The translations under genes were made by a program, and so were the position numbers. Positions 1 through 10,063 of a DNA stretch of 64,000 nt are shown one piece after another (within the stretch, counting starts at the first letter, position 1; the number at the start of each line of letters is the position of its first letter). Under the pieces are notes generated by a model. That model saw nothing but the letters and a program-made list of their open reading frames with translations, had not been told where the DNA came from and ran no database searches. Where the stretch lies: assembly GCA_945859605.1 (NCBI GenBank), contig OX243814.1, positions 43,492,005 through 43,556,004 of the forward strand. The letters run 5' to 3'. This stretch comes from Lumbricus rubellus (lineage: Eukaryota; Annelida; Clitellata; Crassiclitellata; Lumbricidae).

Positions 1-425
1 GATTAACCTAAAATTCGACAACATTTTTGCGGCACACCTTGCAATCATCAGATGCGAACATCGCTAAAATCTTAAAAGGCTAAACTGAGACAAGTTTGCT
101 AAACTGTTGACATTTGATTACAGAAAAGCCGCTACAACAAATTTTCAATCTGGCGGTGAAAAACTGGCTTATAATATTCAGCAACAAAAATCGCATTAAG
201 CTTAGGCCTAGTCTTAAAATTATAAAATTTAAATAGCTAAAAAAGTAAAAATATGATTTAATCATAAAAATTATTATTCTTATGCATGCAAAGACCTTAC
301 ACGAATTCTAAAACTTAAAACTTAAATCTTATTAAGGCGTGAGACAAGCCCACATTGAACGCTTCTTTGAAATGTGAATCTTCTTCCAGCTGTTACCACA
401 AAATTATTATTCTTAGTTTTCTTAC

Positions 426-2325
426 CTTTGAGCTGAACCGTCCAAACGGAGTCAGCCAATGCGCTGAAGACAGGAACGATGAAGAAGAGAGACACTTGAT
501 TGCCAGAAGGAGTCCACAGCCACAGAGTCAACTGGAAGCTCAGGTCCATTACCAAACCTTCAAATACAATAATAAATCAAGTAAAATCCTTTTATTCGTT
601 GGGTAGCCTATCGTCCGCCTAATCGAGAACGCTAACACTCAATTAAATCAAATTTACGGTCACACAGGAGACTTTGAAAGTGTGTAAGGAGCCACTATAA
701 TTATAGGACCCCTAAAGTAGTGGTACACATGAGCCAACATAAGTCTTGGGCATGCCAAACAAATCATAGTAGGCCTATAGAAGGAAAGAAAATTCTCAAT
801 TAATAAATAATACTCCACAACTTTACCGCTTAAAATGACACAATTTAGGTCTACATTTTAATTACATTTAGATGGTGTGATGTGGTAGAACAGGAACAGG
901 TAAATATCTGCTGTTGGATTAAGCACACTATTTAGTAGCCAAAGCAAGCAAAATTATCTAGTAGGAATAAACATAGCCTTACTGTTAGTGTCATTGCTCT
1001 AAGAGCAGATGGAAGTTTTGAAAAATAAATAATCGCAGAAGTGCCTTGTCAACTTTTCTTCATGGAGGAATACGATTAATACGGGGAATACTTTATTTCG
1101 TGACATGGGCAAAAGGTTTGGAGCATAGGCTAGAGTAAGATTGGAGTGGGTGTCAGAGGTGTAACGAAATAGTGACTAGGCCAACTAAGGCTAATATTTA
1201 AGCACCATCACATGTGATATCGTGAGGCGAGGTGGTGTAGTGGGTATGTTCATTGCCTTGCAGCCGGAGGGTTGCAGGTTCGAATCCAACTCAAGTTGCC
1301 GCGAAGGGACCTTGGGAAAGTCCTTCGCTCGCAATTGCTCAACGCTTCGGCGTGAAATTCTGATGCAGTGTCCGCGCTGTCGTCGGGAGCGCCTCTGAAT
1401 AGCGAGAGCTTGAAGTGCACATTATCAGCACATACATACAAACAAACATAATACGTAATGGTTGTAATACACTCAGCACTTTGGAGAAAAAATTGAAAAA
1501 TGATCATAGACAGATTAGCCATAATTATGTAGCCAACCAATCTTAGCCACAGAGACTTAGCCGACCAGATATCTGATGACCCTTTCTGCTCGAGTGGATA
1601 TTTTGCCTATCCTTTTTCCTCAACAGAGCTCTTCGTAGACTTTTAAGAAACTTGAGGATATAATATTTTGATTTAAGGAACTCAGTGGGAGCTATTTCAA
1701 GACCTATGACGTCTGATAATATCCTACCGAAGATTAGCACAGGTATGATGCCGGTGTACTTGGTTATCTTGCCGCTGAGGAAGGATCCCAGTGATTTGAA
1801 GATTGAGGCTGGGATCAAACACCAGCCAACCATCGAAATGGCCAGAAAACACGACACGAATGACTGGTATAACACACACAAAATATTAGTAACTTTGGAT
1901 CCATCACTATCATCATCACAAATATAACAACAGCAGCAATTGCGTAGGGATCGAGAGTAAGCCTAGTATTGCTACTAGCAGCAGTAGCCATGAAATAGAA
2001 GTAGTGACAATAGCACAGGCAACAATAGCAGCAGCAACAGAAGCTAAACAGCCTTACCAATTTTCATACTCACTCTTGTGTACTCAGCCTCATGAAAGGT
2101 ATTTTGCATTCCAGTGTACATGGTGATAGGAATCAGCAGCAATTGCTTCACATGACGCATTTGTCTGGCGGTTGCCATGAGTGACGATGTCACCATATTG
2201 CGTATGTTGGTGGAATCTGACTTTGTGTTTCGAACCCAAGACCTGGGAAGAGGATCAACGAAGACACAACAGATGAGGAGAGCGACGGTTCCTATAGCAA
2301 CGTAGACTCCAACCAGAGTCCATAT
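426..2325 (-). CDS. UNC93A-like transporter gene A, exons 3-5
   Basis: Three coding exons of an UNC93-family protein (MFS fold, multi-pass membrane) on the minus strand: 2074-2325 (252 bp), 1728-1863 (136 bp) and 426-557 (132 bp). Each is bounded by AG acceptors and GT donors (GTGAGT, GTAGGA, GTAAGA). Exon lengths and phases equal those of intact gene B at 45551-45802, 44062-44197 and 43252-43383. Readable segments include PITMYTGMQNTFHEAEYTR and ALADSVWTVQ, the latter matching the conserved A-D-x-x-W-x-x-Q region of UNC93A. The last exon must lie left of base 1; its counterpart is seen at 50059-50279. The Polinton separates these exons from the upstream exon at 18406-18590. UNC93A function is poorly defined; UNC93B1 traffics Toll-like receptors. 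Confidence 0.85.
558..1727 (-). other. Intron of UNC93A-like gene A with a SINE
   Basis: Noncoding interval between the exons at 1728-1863 and 426-557. It is AT-rich and holds a tRNA-derived SINE at about 1229-1400. I see no other gene. The corresponding intron of gene B (43384-44061) lacks the SINE. Confidence 0.75.
1229..1400 (+). mobile_element. tRNA-derived SINE
   Basis: A tRNA-like head has an A-box-like GTGGTGTAGTGGGTATG and a B-box GGTTCGAATCC, followed by a tail containing CTTGGGAAAGTCCTTCGCTC. A close relative lies at 31432-31605 and shares the same order of blocks through GAGCGCCTCTGA. Target duplications are not clear here. It lies in an UNC93A-like intron and is repeated at 51643-51814 in the duplicated block. 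Confidence 0.7.
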
Positions 2326-3024
2326 CTACAGTTAAAAGAATTCACATTGGCCTACTAGTAGACTTTGTAGAGGAACTAGGCCTAATGCAAAAAATCTGAT
2401 ACAGTGCCAGTTAAAGCGAATTTTAAATATATTTTTTTAAACGATTTTTAAAATGCACATTAGTGGGCTAAGTTTGGGTTTGTTTTGGCAAGCTACGTTA
2501 ACAACCCACGTTAACTACATGCGTGAGAGCTTATTTCTGCAATGCTGTGGGATTGTAAACACGCATAATTATTAATGCTTGATTCTGTTAAATAGCCTAT
2601 TATACATGTAAGTAACAGTATTTTGCTGATGTAAAAATGATGTGTAAGACAATGCTTGAACAGTTGAATGCAGGTTTAACAACCAATAATATTGCAAATT
2701 TAACTTTCATACTTGGTATCTGATTTTTGGTGTGATCGTCCGTAGCCTATGTTGCGCTATTGTTTAATTACATTAATACCTGTGACAGATTATTTTAATA
2801 AACTGTGTGGCAATGGTGGATGTTTTAAGTGAAAGTGTTCTTGTTTGGACAGAATGCAATTTGGACGCCAACTTGGTTTTGAGAAAGAGTTCTGTTGGAA
2901 TCGTTTGGGACTTTTGATATTTTATTCCACTCATATTCTTACACCTATTCTGAAAACGTCAGCTTATTATGAGCATTTGCCATATTCTGAGCCAATGCTC
3001 CTGGAATAGAGCCAGTGGAAAAGT
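2326..3024. other. Left remnant of the intron hosting the Polinton
   Basis: Intron sequence between the exon at 2074-2325 and the Polinton target duplication. It is AT-rich with no recognisable gene. Together with 18059-18405 it forms the pre-insertion intron of about 1.05 kb, compared with 346 bp in gene B (45803-46148). Confidence 0.7.
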
Positions 3025-3030
3025 GGGAAA
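3025..3030. repeat. Polinton target-site duplication, left
   Basis: GGGAAA directly before the left terminal AG of the element; it matches 18053-18058 exactly. Six bases is the usual Polinton duplication length. Confidence 0.92.
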
Positions 3031-3140
3031 AGTAGATGTAATATTTGCCCTCTGGATGTCTTTTATTATTTCCTGAGGGGGGTGCTCGGTAGTACAGTGG
3101 TTAGCGCGCTGGACTGTCAACCAAGAGGTCTTTTATTATT
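3031..3140 (+). repeat. Polinton left terminal inverted repeat
   Basis: 110 bases identical to the reverse complement of 17943-18052, starting AGTAGATGTAATATTTGCCC. Beyond base 3140 the two ends diverge but keep short shared blocks (TTTTATTATTTNCTGATTCCTC) that repeat about every 40 bp to base 3235. It contains a tRNA-like half at 3081-3130. Confidence 0.95.
3081..3130 (+). other. tRNA-Asp-like 5' half inside the TIR
   Basis: GGTAGTACAGTGGTTAGCGC resembles the D-arm/A-box of a tRNA (compare the GTTAGTATAGTGGT type in animal tRNA-Asp). It is followed by an anticodon-loop-like CTGTCAA with GTC and a short TGG/CCA stem. No T-arm or B-box follows, so this is at most a half. The mirror copy is at 17953-18002. 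A Pol III role is inference only. Confidence 0.45.
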
Positions 3141-3242
3141 TTCCTGATTCCTCCTCTTCTCATCTAGCGCCTTTTATTTTTTTACTGATTCCTCCTCACA
3201 TCTCTCATCCATCTCCTTTTATTATTTCGATCAGCAAGGAAA

Positions 3243-4316
3243 TTAAGGTCGTAAGAATACTGCCGAAAAGTCTCTAGCTAATATATTTAGTGCGATGTGC
3301 GAATAAGCGAATATCTCGAGAAAATCGGTATTGGTTACGAAAATTATGCAACTACCGGTTGAATTGTTAAACGCAGCTCCCGTTCCCCCTCCGCCCGCAA
3401 TTTGCATGTAATTCGCCCCATTTCTATACAGGTAGACGTTACCAGGAGCGGTACTACTGTTACCAAATTCTATGTACGTCGAAACGAAATAGTATCCGGC
3501 TTTACCGGGAGTGAAACGGGTCATTCCCGCACTTATAACACCATCGGTTTTGAATCTTACACTATCGAAAGTAACTCTTGTGTGAGTTTTAGCGATTAAG
3601 AATTGCCAAGTTAAAGAATGAATGCTAAGCGCGGGACCGATTGAGATAGAATCTACATACTGCTTCGTAGCTGCATCGCTGGCGTTGTTGGGTTCGTGTA
3701 GTCCTGTAATGTAAGCATCATGCATAAAGATGGACTTATACACATTTATTTTAGACGGAGGAGTGCCATCGAGTGACTTAACCATCTCTAACATGATTTC
3801 ATTGTTTATTCTAAAACGAAATCCATCCATCGATTGTAATGTAATAGGATTGTTTAACGAACATTGTAGTTTATTTCGTATACTACCTAAGAAAATAGTG
3901 AATTCTTTATTTTCTCCTCTCAAGTCCTTACAACCCATTGAACGCAGACGATCGGAGCCAACGTTTAAGATTAGATCACCAGTCATGGTGTCACCAGTTT
4001 TAGACACCTTCAATGTAACTTGTTCATCAACGTATTTCTTATTCGTCAAATGATTATCGTTGGACGGAGAATCGTCGTGATTCGTTATCAAATCAATGGC
4101 TTGACCCCAACTTAAGGCCTCATCCATTCCTGCTGTCAAAGGCTTCGTTGTGGGCAGTCCTTTAATTTTGTGACCACCCATTTTTAGATTTCCAGTCGCC
4201 GGATTTACCCCATCCAATCGGAGGAAACTGGCATTTATTTGACTAAGAGTAACACCTCCAGCGATTACTCTTTGTGATGAACCAACATCGGTGTGGCCGA
4301 ATTTATCGACGGGCAT
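3243..4316 (-). CDS. Fibre-like protein 1 with C1q-like head
   Basis: A 357-residue protein, starting at the ATG at 4316. It has an N-terminal MPVDKFGHT segment, then a phage-tail-fibre-like shaft with two copies of a T-K-x-Y-V-D motif (LTNKKYVDEQ near residue 90 and DAATKQYVDS near 215) and KVSKTGDTMTGDL. The last ~130 residues look like a C1q/TNF-type jelly roll (VTFDSVRF, FTPGKAGYYF, VYLYRNG, DFSAVFL). By analogy with adenovirus fibres this would be a trimeric capsid spike with a receptor-binding knob; that role is inferred. It sits at the left end of the element, 31 bp from the stop of fibre 2. Residues ~85-165 are almost identical to fibre 2, also at DNA level. Confidence 0.75.
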   Translation of the reverse strand: MPVDKFGHTDVGSSQRVIAGGVTLSQINASFLRLDGVNPATGNLKMGGHKIKGLPTTKPLTAGMDEALSWGQAIDLITNHDDSPSNDNHLTNKKYVDEQVTLKVSKTGDTMTGDLILNVGSDRLRSMGCKDLRGENKEFTIFLGSIRNKLQCSLNNPITLQSMDGFRFRINNEIMLEMVKSLDGTPPSKINVYKSIFMHDAYITGLHEPNNASDAATKQYVDSISIGPALSIHSLTWQFLIAKTHTRVTFDSVRFKTDGVISAGMTRFTPGKAGYYFVSTYIEFGNSSTAPGNVYLYRNGANYMQIAGGGGTGAAFNNSTGSCIIFVTNTDFLEIFAYSHIALNILARDFSAVFLRP

Positions 4317-4347
4317 TTCTCATATATAATAAATTTTTTAATGCAGA

Positions 4348-5457
4348 TTAGTCATCGTATACATATAATTGCATAACCTGAATCCCTCGTAGAGGATGAT
4401 CATCATACTTTGTCACTACTGTAACTCTATAATATTGATACGCATCCATAGGCATAATAATATCATAAAATGTCGGAACAGCCTCTGAAGTAGTTGAAGA
4501 AAGACGTGATGATATGGGTACAAACATTGCTCCATCATTGCTAGCGGTTAAAATTAAATCACCTATATATTCGCTTTTAAACGCAATTCTCCAAATTTTA
4601 ACTGGCTCAGGACATTTAATTTGTAACCAAGTAAACATACCTTTACCTGGAATCCAAGCTGCGTTCACATCATCGGTGAGATTAGTGAAAGCATGGTAGG
4701 CTTTGCTTCCGGAAGAACAAGAACCAGCGCTAGCAACGAATCATGTTACACTTACATCATCTTCCAAGGGAGGAATATACCCAACACGACACTTTTTCAG
4801 AGATTTATCGACGTAATTCTTTGTAGCAGCATCTTGAGCTGAAAGAGGATCGCTTAAATCGTTGATATTATTACTATTCATTAGGATATTTTGATAAACG
4901 TCGATTTTACGATCGTTAGACGCTCTACCGATTCTCATTATATTTTCTACACCTATTTTGCATAGAAATCCATCCGTCGATTGTAATGTAATAGGATTGT
5001 TTAACGAACATTGTAGTTTATTTCGTATACTACCTAAGAAAATAGTGAATTCTTTATTTTCTCCTCTCAAGTCCTTACAACCCATTGAACGCAGACGATC
5101 GGAGCCAACGTTTAAGAACAAGTCGCCAGCCATTGTATCACCAGTCTTAGACACCTTCGATGCATCAACGTATTTCTTATTCGTCAAATGATTATCGTTG
5201 GATGGAGAGTCATCGTGATTCGTTATCAAATCAATAGCTTGTCCCCTACTTAAAGCTTCATCCATTCCTGCTGTCGAAGTATTCGTTACTGGGAGACCTT
5301 TTATCACATGTCCATTCATTTTTAAATTTCCAGTCGGCAGATTTGCTCCATCACATCGAAGAAAATTAGCATTTATTTGAGTAAGAGTTACACCTCCAGC
5401 GATTACTCTTCGTGATGTTCCTCCAGCAGCGGTGTGACCGAATTTATCGACAGGCAT
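4348..5457 (-). pseudogene. Fibre-like protein 2, in-frame TGA before its discoidin-like head
   Basis: ATG at 5457 opens a 238-residue frame with the same N-terminus and shaft as fibre 1 (MPVDKFGHT, LTNKKYVD, DAATKNYVD), ending at a TGA at 4741-4743. The same frame continues without another stop to 4348. The downstream part holds an F5/8-type-C (discoidin)-like fold: AWIPGKGMFTWLQI, SNDGAMF, YQYYRVTVV and a final QLYVY. So one stop separates shaft and head. A nonsense mutation is the simplest reading; read-through giving headed and headless fibres is possible. The head differs entirely from the C1q-like head of fibre 1. Confidence 0.7.
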
Positions 5458-5490
5458 TATATATATATATATATTTATATATAATAATTT

Positions 5491-5918
5491 TTAATGCAAG
5501 CCGTTTATAACTTCTTGGAAATTCATTCCATCACCCACCATCTTCGTCACATACAGACACAAATGACCACAAAATACTTCGTTATCGGGTTGTATTCGCT
5601 CACTGTTATATAACACTGGACGGCGTAAATACTTTATCAGTTCCAGAGGGGGAGGAAGGCCGTACGGTAACTATCGAAATATATTTTCTCATTACCGCTC
5701 TTTAAGAAAGCGCACCAGTGCGAGCCTGTCCCATTAGAACCATCTAGATTCAATATCCCACACTCATTCCGTCCAGGTTTCTTCGGCAGCTCGTCTCTGA
5801 GAAATACTCCTCTAAAATTATTGATGTTTAGTTTCTTAGCCGCTTCGATTAGATCCACATTCGATAAAGCAATATTCGGTAGCACTACTCCACAAACATC
5901 GATTTGTTTGACGCTCAT
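5491..5918 (-). pseudogene. Adenain-like cysteine protease, frameshifted
   Basis: The reading frame from ATG 5918 gives 93 residues with the adenain-type histidine region (GSHWCAF) and IYFDSY. Just past that motif the frame runs into a foreign tail and a stop at 5637. The remaining C-terminal part of the protease is present in another frame down to a TAA at 5491-5493 and includes the catalytic-cysteine region FCGHLCLYV. The two halves are thus both present but out of frame around 5655-5670, consistent with a small insertion. In adenoviruses and Polintons this enzyme matures capsid proteins. The gene is 16 bp from the polymerase stop. Confidence 0.8.
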
Positions 5919-5934
5919 TTATTTAATATAAACA

Positions 5935-8604
5935 TTAATTAAAAATTTTCAACGAGTAGTGACCATATGCCAAAGTATGAATTCCATCCTCCATTATTAC
6001 CCGTTTATCGTCATCTGCAGATAATGCAACTTTATTAATTTCTTCTGTATAAATATCGTGATGATAAGATCTAATAACATTCATCGTTCGTTGTTGTTCT
6101 TTTTTAGTAAATAAACAGTCTTTATAATCTTCGTGAGTAATAGTTTTCTGGACAACATTCTTCTTAATACCTTTACATTTCTTGTGCTCATCTCCAGCAG
6201 CCATCTTATAAGAATACAACTTTGCTCTGAGTCCAATAAATTCTTTTATCTGTTTCCCACTAGCTTCATCCTTGAACATTCCAATAACTTTTTTATTTAC
6301 TCCAACCTCAATACCAGATGGATGATCTCTCGGGTATTCACTCGTGTCGAATCGAGTCTTAATATCGCCTGCGATATCTGAGTAAAAGTCTTCAGTTTTA
6401 ATTTCGTATGTCAAAGAATCTGTATCGGTAAATAATAATTTAGCTCTATTTCCGTATTTATCCTTGATGTAATTGTAATGAAATTCATACATCAACGTTT
6501 TGCTCAAGTCTAATATACACATGCCAAGATATATAGGTTTATTATAGTACAATTTAGTTTTTTTCATGTGAACGGCTATTAGATTTTCATCGAAAATAGT
6601 ACATCTCTCGTAATTAGGTTTAGCGGCTAGTTCAATAGCCCTCTCCTCTTGACACACTAACTCTACATCAACACGATTTTCAATGTTCTCACAAGTTTTT
6701 CCAAAGACACTGTTATTCATTAACTTGAAAAAGTCTTTCTCAAAGTCATTAGTAGCTTTCGTTCTAAGAGCTGTATTTAAATCGATATACTTTTTCAACC
6801 AATCACTTTCTTCGAATAGTACACCTCTATGCACTTTTGTTATTTTCAAACCCAAGCTCTCATACAGCTTCAGATTATCGTAATGCAGCACATACTTCTT
6901 TTTATGGTTTAAGTTTGGAATTAACTTTTTGACTTTGTTAATCTCAATGCTTTCGGGGGCTAACGGAAAATCGTTATGCAGGTCGTGTAACTCTTTAGGA
7001 TATTCCAAATCAACTTCCAATATGCATGGAATACTTCTCCAATTATTTAATTCATCTTCGTTCATCCATTTGAACCCGTGAGTAGGTAAATTTTTGATCA
7101 TAGCCCATCCATATAGATTATTCGCATCCAGGTAAGTAATAAATGTAGAATTTTCGTTACTATTGAAATCGCTCATATATTTATTATTCGCTTTCCCGTA
7201 ACGATTTGATATTGTGCTCACTCCTCCTCTCATCCCTTGCCTAAGCATCAGAATCATATCATAATCATTCAATAACTCCAATTTCACGCCTGTCAATTTT
7301 AAAGCGGCATCCCAGGCTAAACCAGGAGATGTAAAATACCATGCAGGGTCAAGCGTATAGTTCTTCATACACACATCTCTAAAGTTTTCGAAAACATCGG
7401 CAAGTAACAGAACATCCGAAACGTTGTATAAATCGTGATATTCTCTGAATGTTTTGCATCCAAATTCCTTCCATACCGTTTTTGCATGCTCGTAGTCTTC
7501 ATCGCTAATATTCGATTCATTTAGCTTAGAATAGAATGCGGATTTTGGTGGTAGTTCGGTTTCATTAAAGGTAGTAAATGAATCGACGTAGTCATAAGGA
7601 TATATGCCTTTTCTCAGCAAAAGATCGAGCTTCTTTCCAGTATATCGTTTCCCAATGTTTTTACACTGGTCTTTGCTTAGGTTCCTCGATAAAGCATCAA
7701 GACTAGAAGCCATAAATTTAAAACTGTCGATAAAGCGCAATTCGCGCTTGACGGTAATCTCTTTTCCCTCTTTATTTACAAACTTATCAACAACGACCTC
7801 CCTGCTAAAAGATATATACTTTTCCTCGTTATTAGGTATGCAATTAATTTTCTCTCCATTATTACCTCTCAGTTTCTTAATGAACAGATGACAATCGTAC
7901 CCGGAAAGATTATGAAACACTACAGGGAAAAACTTGGGGACTTTATAGTTTACATTACAAATGTTATGAGCAGCCCCTCTAAATTTACCGCTAAGATGAC
8001 AGTGATCTCTCACTCGGTCTTCGCCCAACGGTTTTTCACAGATATGGCATATAGTAGCTCCATCAAAACACTTCTTGTCCTCTTCTGTAAATATCATCTT
8101 CTTAGGGAATTTAAATTGATTATATATTTGTTTTATATTCTCTTCTAGTTTATCTACAAATATTTGACCAACATCATCATCTTCGCTTTCAGCCGTAAAC
8201 GTCACAGGATCTTGAGAATATACACTATCGTCGAAACATTTTATGTGGTAACAAAAGGAGCTAGGAATATGCTTTTGATATTTATTAGTGTACGACAACT
8301 CTGGATTTGGTTGGCATGTATCGATCGGTTTTACAAAAGACTCAAAATCTGCGTAGACTATAAACGGAACCCTCATAGAATTGTTATAATTTTTAAAACT
8401 TAACATAGTTCCTGGTTCTGGCATTTCTATTTTTTGTGCGTTATGGTGTTTGCAGTACTCATCATGGTTGTTAAGCGCTTCTGTCGTTGTGAAACCATTC
8501 ATACACCTTTTACAATAGTGCGCTGAATAATGCGAATTTGCTGTTCGGAACGTCATCAATCGGTTAAAATTCTTTATCCAGCAATAATGTTTTTTTTTCT
8601 CCAT
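5935..8604 (-). pseudogene. Protein-primed DNA polymerase B, C-terminal 889-residue frame
   Basis: Family B polymerase of the protein-primed type used by Polintons and adenoviruses. It carries exonuclease motifs VYADFESF (ExoI), HNLSGYDCH (ExoII) and DVLLLADVF (ExoIII), and polymerase motifs TYLDANNLYGWA (A), NNSVFGKTCEN (B) and FTDTDSLTYE (C). A zinc-finger-like CxxC...HxxxxC segment lies near residues 31-51. All catalytic acids that I can see are intact. The N-terminal third of the polymerase lies in a different frame (8564-9604). The break maps to a run of nine A on the coding strand (8590-8598), so the ATG at 8604 is probably not a natural start. Confidence 0.9.
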
Positions 8605-9604
8605 CAGATATAAGCAAAAGATCTACACAAATATCGCTTTCACAGTTAGACAGATAAAGCGGATAGACATGTTTTTCGTAACCAAATATATTAACACTAA
8701 TATTATTATTTCTCTCAAATTTACCTATCACATTAGCATGAGTCGCTACCGGAAACTCAATACCACTCCAATTAAGTTTTTTCGATTGTTCTTTCAAAGC
8801 TTTCGTTATTTTTTCCGGATTTTTTACAACCGGATTCAAAGCTCTAGTGATACACCATTTGAAACATTCTTCGTCGTCGTTTTTCATATTTATAATAGCC
8901 TTTTTATTAGCTAAGAAGCTGGGAAGTGGAATGTAAGAACTACCTCTTAAGGGGGTATATTTTACCGTATTTATATCTAATTTTACAACAGCTTTAAATC
9001 TCCAATTACTTCCTTGCATCTGAAAACTAGCAATAGACTCCATGATTTTATCCTTCTTTCTGCTGTATATTTCATTCAAGTCGGTTGCTTCTAAAATAAC
9101 TTCTGCCCTGGAAACGAATGGTATATCCTCAGAATTAACTATTCCCGATTTCATATCTACTCGTTCCATATTACAAGTAAGAACTAAATTAGTCTTTGTC
9201 TGGCGATTACTCGACAACAGATTAACTACCTGCGGTCTGACGAAATCAAGAAACGACGAGGCGTCCATTCCATTAGTTCCATCTATTCTATATTGCTTGG
9301 TGAATCCTTTAATAGCCGACGCCGTTTCTCTAATTTTAATTTTATCAAATATCCTAGAAACAGTTGACTTCAATGATTCTAGTTTTTCATTAACCTCTGC
9401 TTGTTCGGGCACATAACTAAGTAGCCAATCCGCAAAATCATTTATTTTAGCTCTAACCCTATTTTTGTATTTTCTCTTAGGCGCTACTGGTTTGTATTTA
9501 CCAGGTGTGGGTGTAAGCGTAGGAATCTTAATGTCAGGAACCGGCGAGTCGAGCAAGTGTTCAACATGGTTCATGTTTCTTAAACTACTTTTCTTTAAAT
9601 CCAT
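8564..9604 (-). pseudogene. Protein-primed DNA polymerase B, N-terminal 346-residue frame
   Basis: ATG at 9604. The protein has a basic, proline-rich start and then the Polinton polymerase N-terminal region (SSYIPLPSFLANKKAIINMK, CFKWCITRALNP, VNIFGYEKHVYPL, LLLISDGEKK). Directly after that last motif it enters an A9 run, falls out of frame and ends at 8564, overlapping the next frame by 41 bp. One surplus base in the A-run accounts for the break. Total polymerase length across both frames is about 1,220 residues, normal for the family. Confidence 0.85.
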
Positions 9605-9741
9605 TTTATCTTACCACGCAAAAATATTAATAGGCCTACATTAGCTGTGAGATCGAAGATCCACTTATCGAACACTTATCTGTGAGATCGAAGATCCACT
9701 TTAATATCATATCTATCTCTCGAACACTTTAATTTCGTAGC
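9605..9741. repeat. Spacer with two copies of a 21-25-bp repeat shared with a virion gene
   Basis: TGTGAGATCGAAGATCCACTT occurs at 9646-9666 and 9681-9701. The same unit occurs twice in the coding sequence of the virion-like gene at 13383-13407 and 13410-13429. No gene is seen in this spacer. Confidence 0.8.
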
Positions 9742-10047
9742 CTATCTATCTCTCCAGACATTTCCGTTATGATAAGCTATTATACCAGCACTTTGACCAT
9801 ACGCCTTAGCAGCTTTGTACATCGATGGATACGAGGTAATAACGCCAGTCTCTCGATCTATAATATCTACTCTTCTCGGCTGTTTCCTGATACTACCCAA
9901 CGTGTCATGTCGATATGACACAGACTTGTAGTCCGTCGGAAGAATATTCTTTTCAATCAGTACAGCTATCATTTGAGGTTTGTTGAGATGCGAAGTGCCT
10001 GTAACATTGTTATGCTTGGCCAAAATTCTAAGCTCTGGTAGCTTCAT
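9742..10047 (-). CDS. Small SAP/NUMOD1-like DNA-binding protein
   Basis: A 101-residue protein from ATG 10047. The first ~37 residues resemble a SAP/LEM-type helix-extended-loop-helix (LPELRILAKHNNVTGTSHL, then LIEKNILP). Residues ~60-98 resemble NUMOD1, a helix-turn-helix module known from homing endonucleases (IDRETGVITSYPSMYKAAKA). Both modules suggest DNA binding, perhaps of element ends or packaged genome; this is inference. It lies 16 bp upstream of the capsid C-terminal frame, with a short AT-rich leader. Confidence 0.6.
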   Translation of the reverse strand: MKLPELRILAKHNNVTGTSHLNKPQMIAVLIEKNILPTDYKSVSYRHDTLGSIRKQPRRVDIIDRETGVITSYPSMYKAAKAYGQSAGIIAYHNGNVWRDR

Positions 10048-10063
10048 AATATATAAGTATTCT

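Noticed and set aside
8590..8598. A9 run in the polymerase as a -1 ribosomal frameshift site
   Set aside because: An A AAA AAA heptamer is in phase, but a -1 slip does not lead into the downstream polymerase frame; a +1 change is needed, so mutation or transcriptional slippage fits better.
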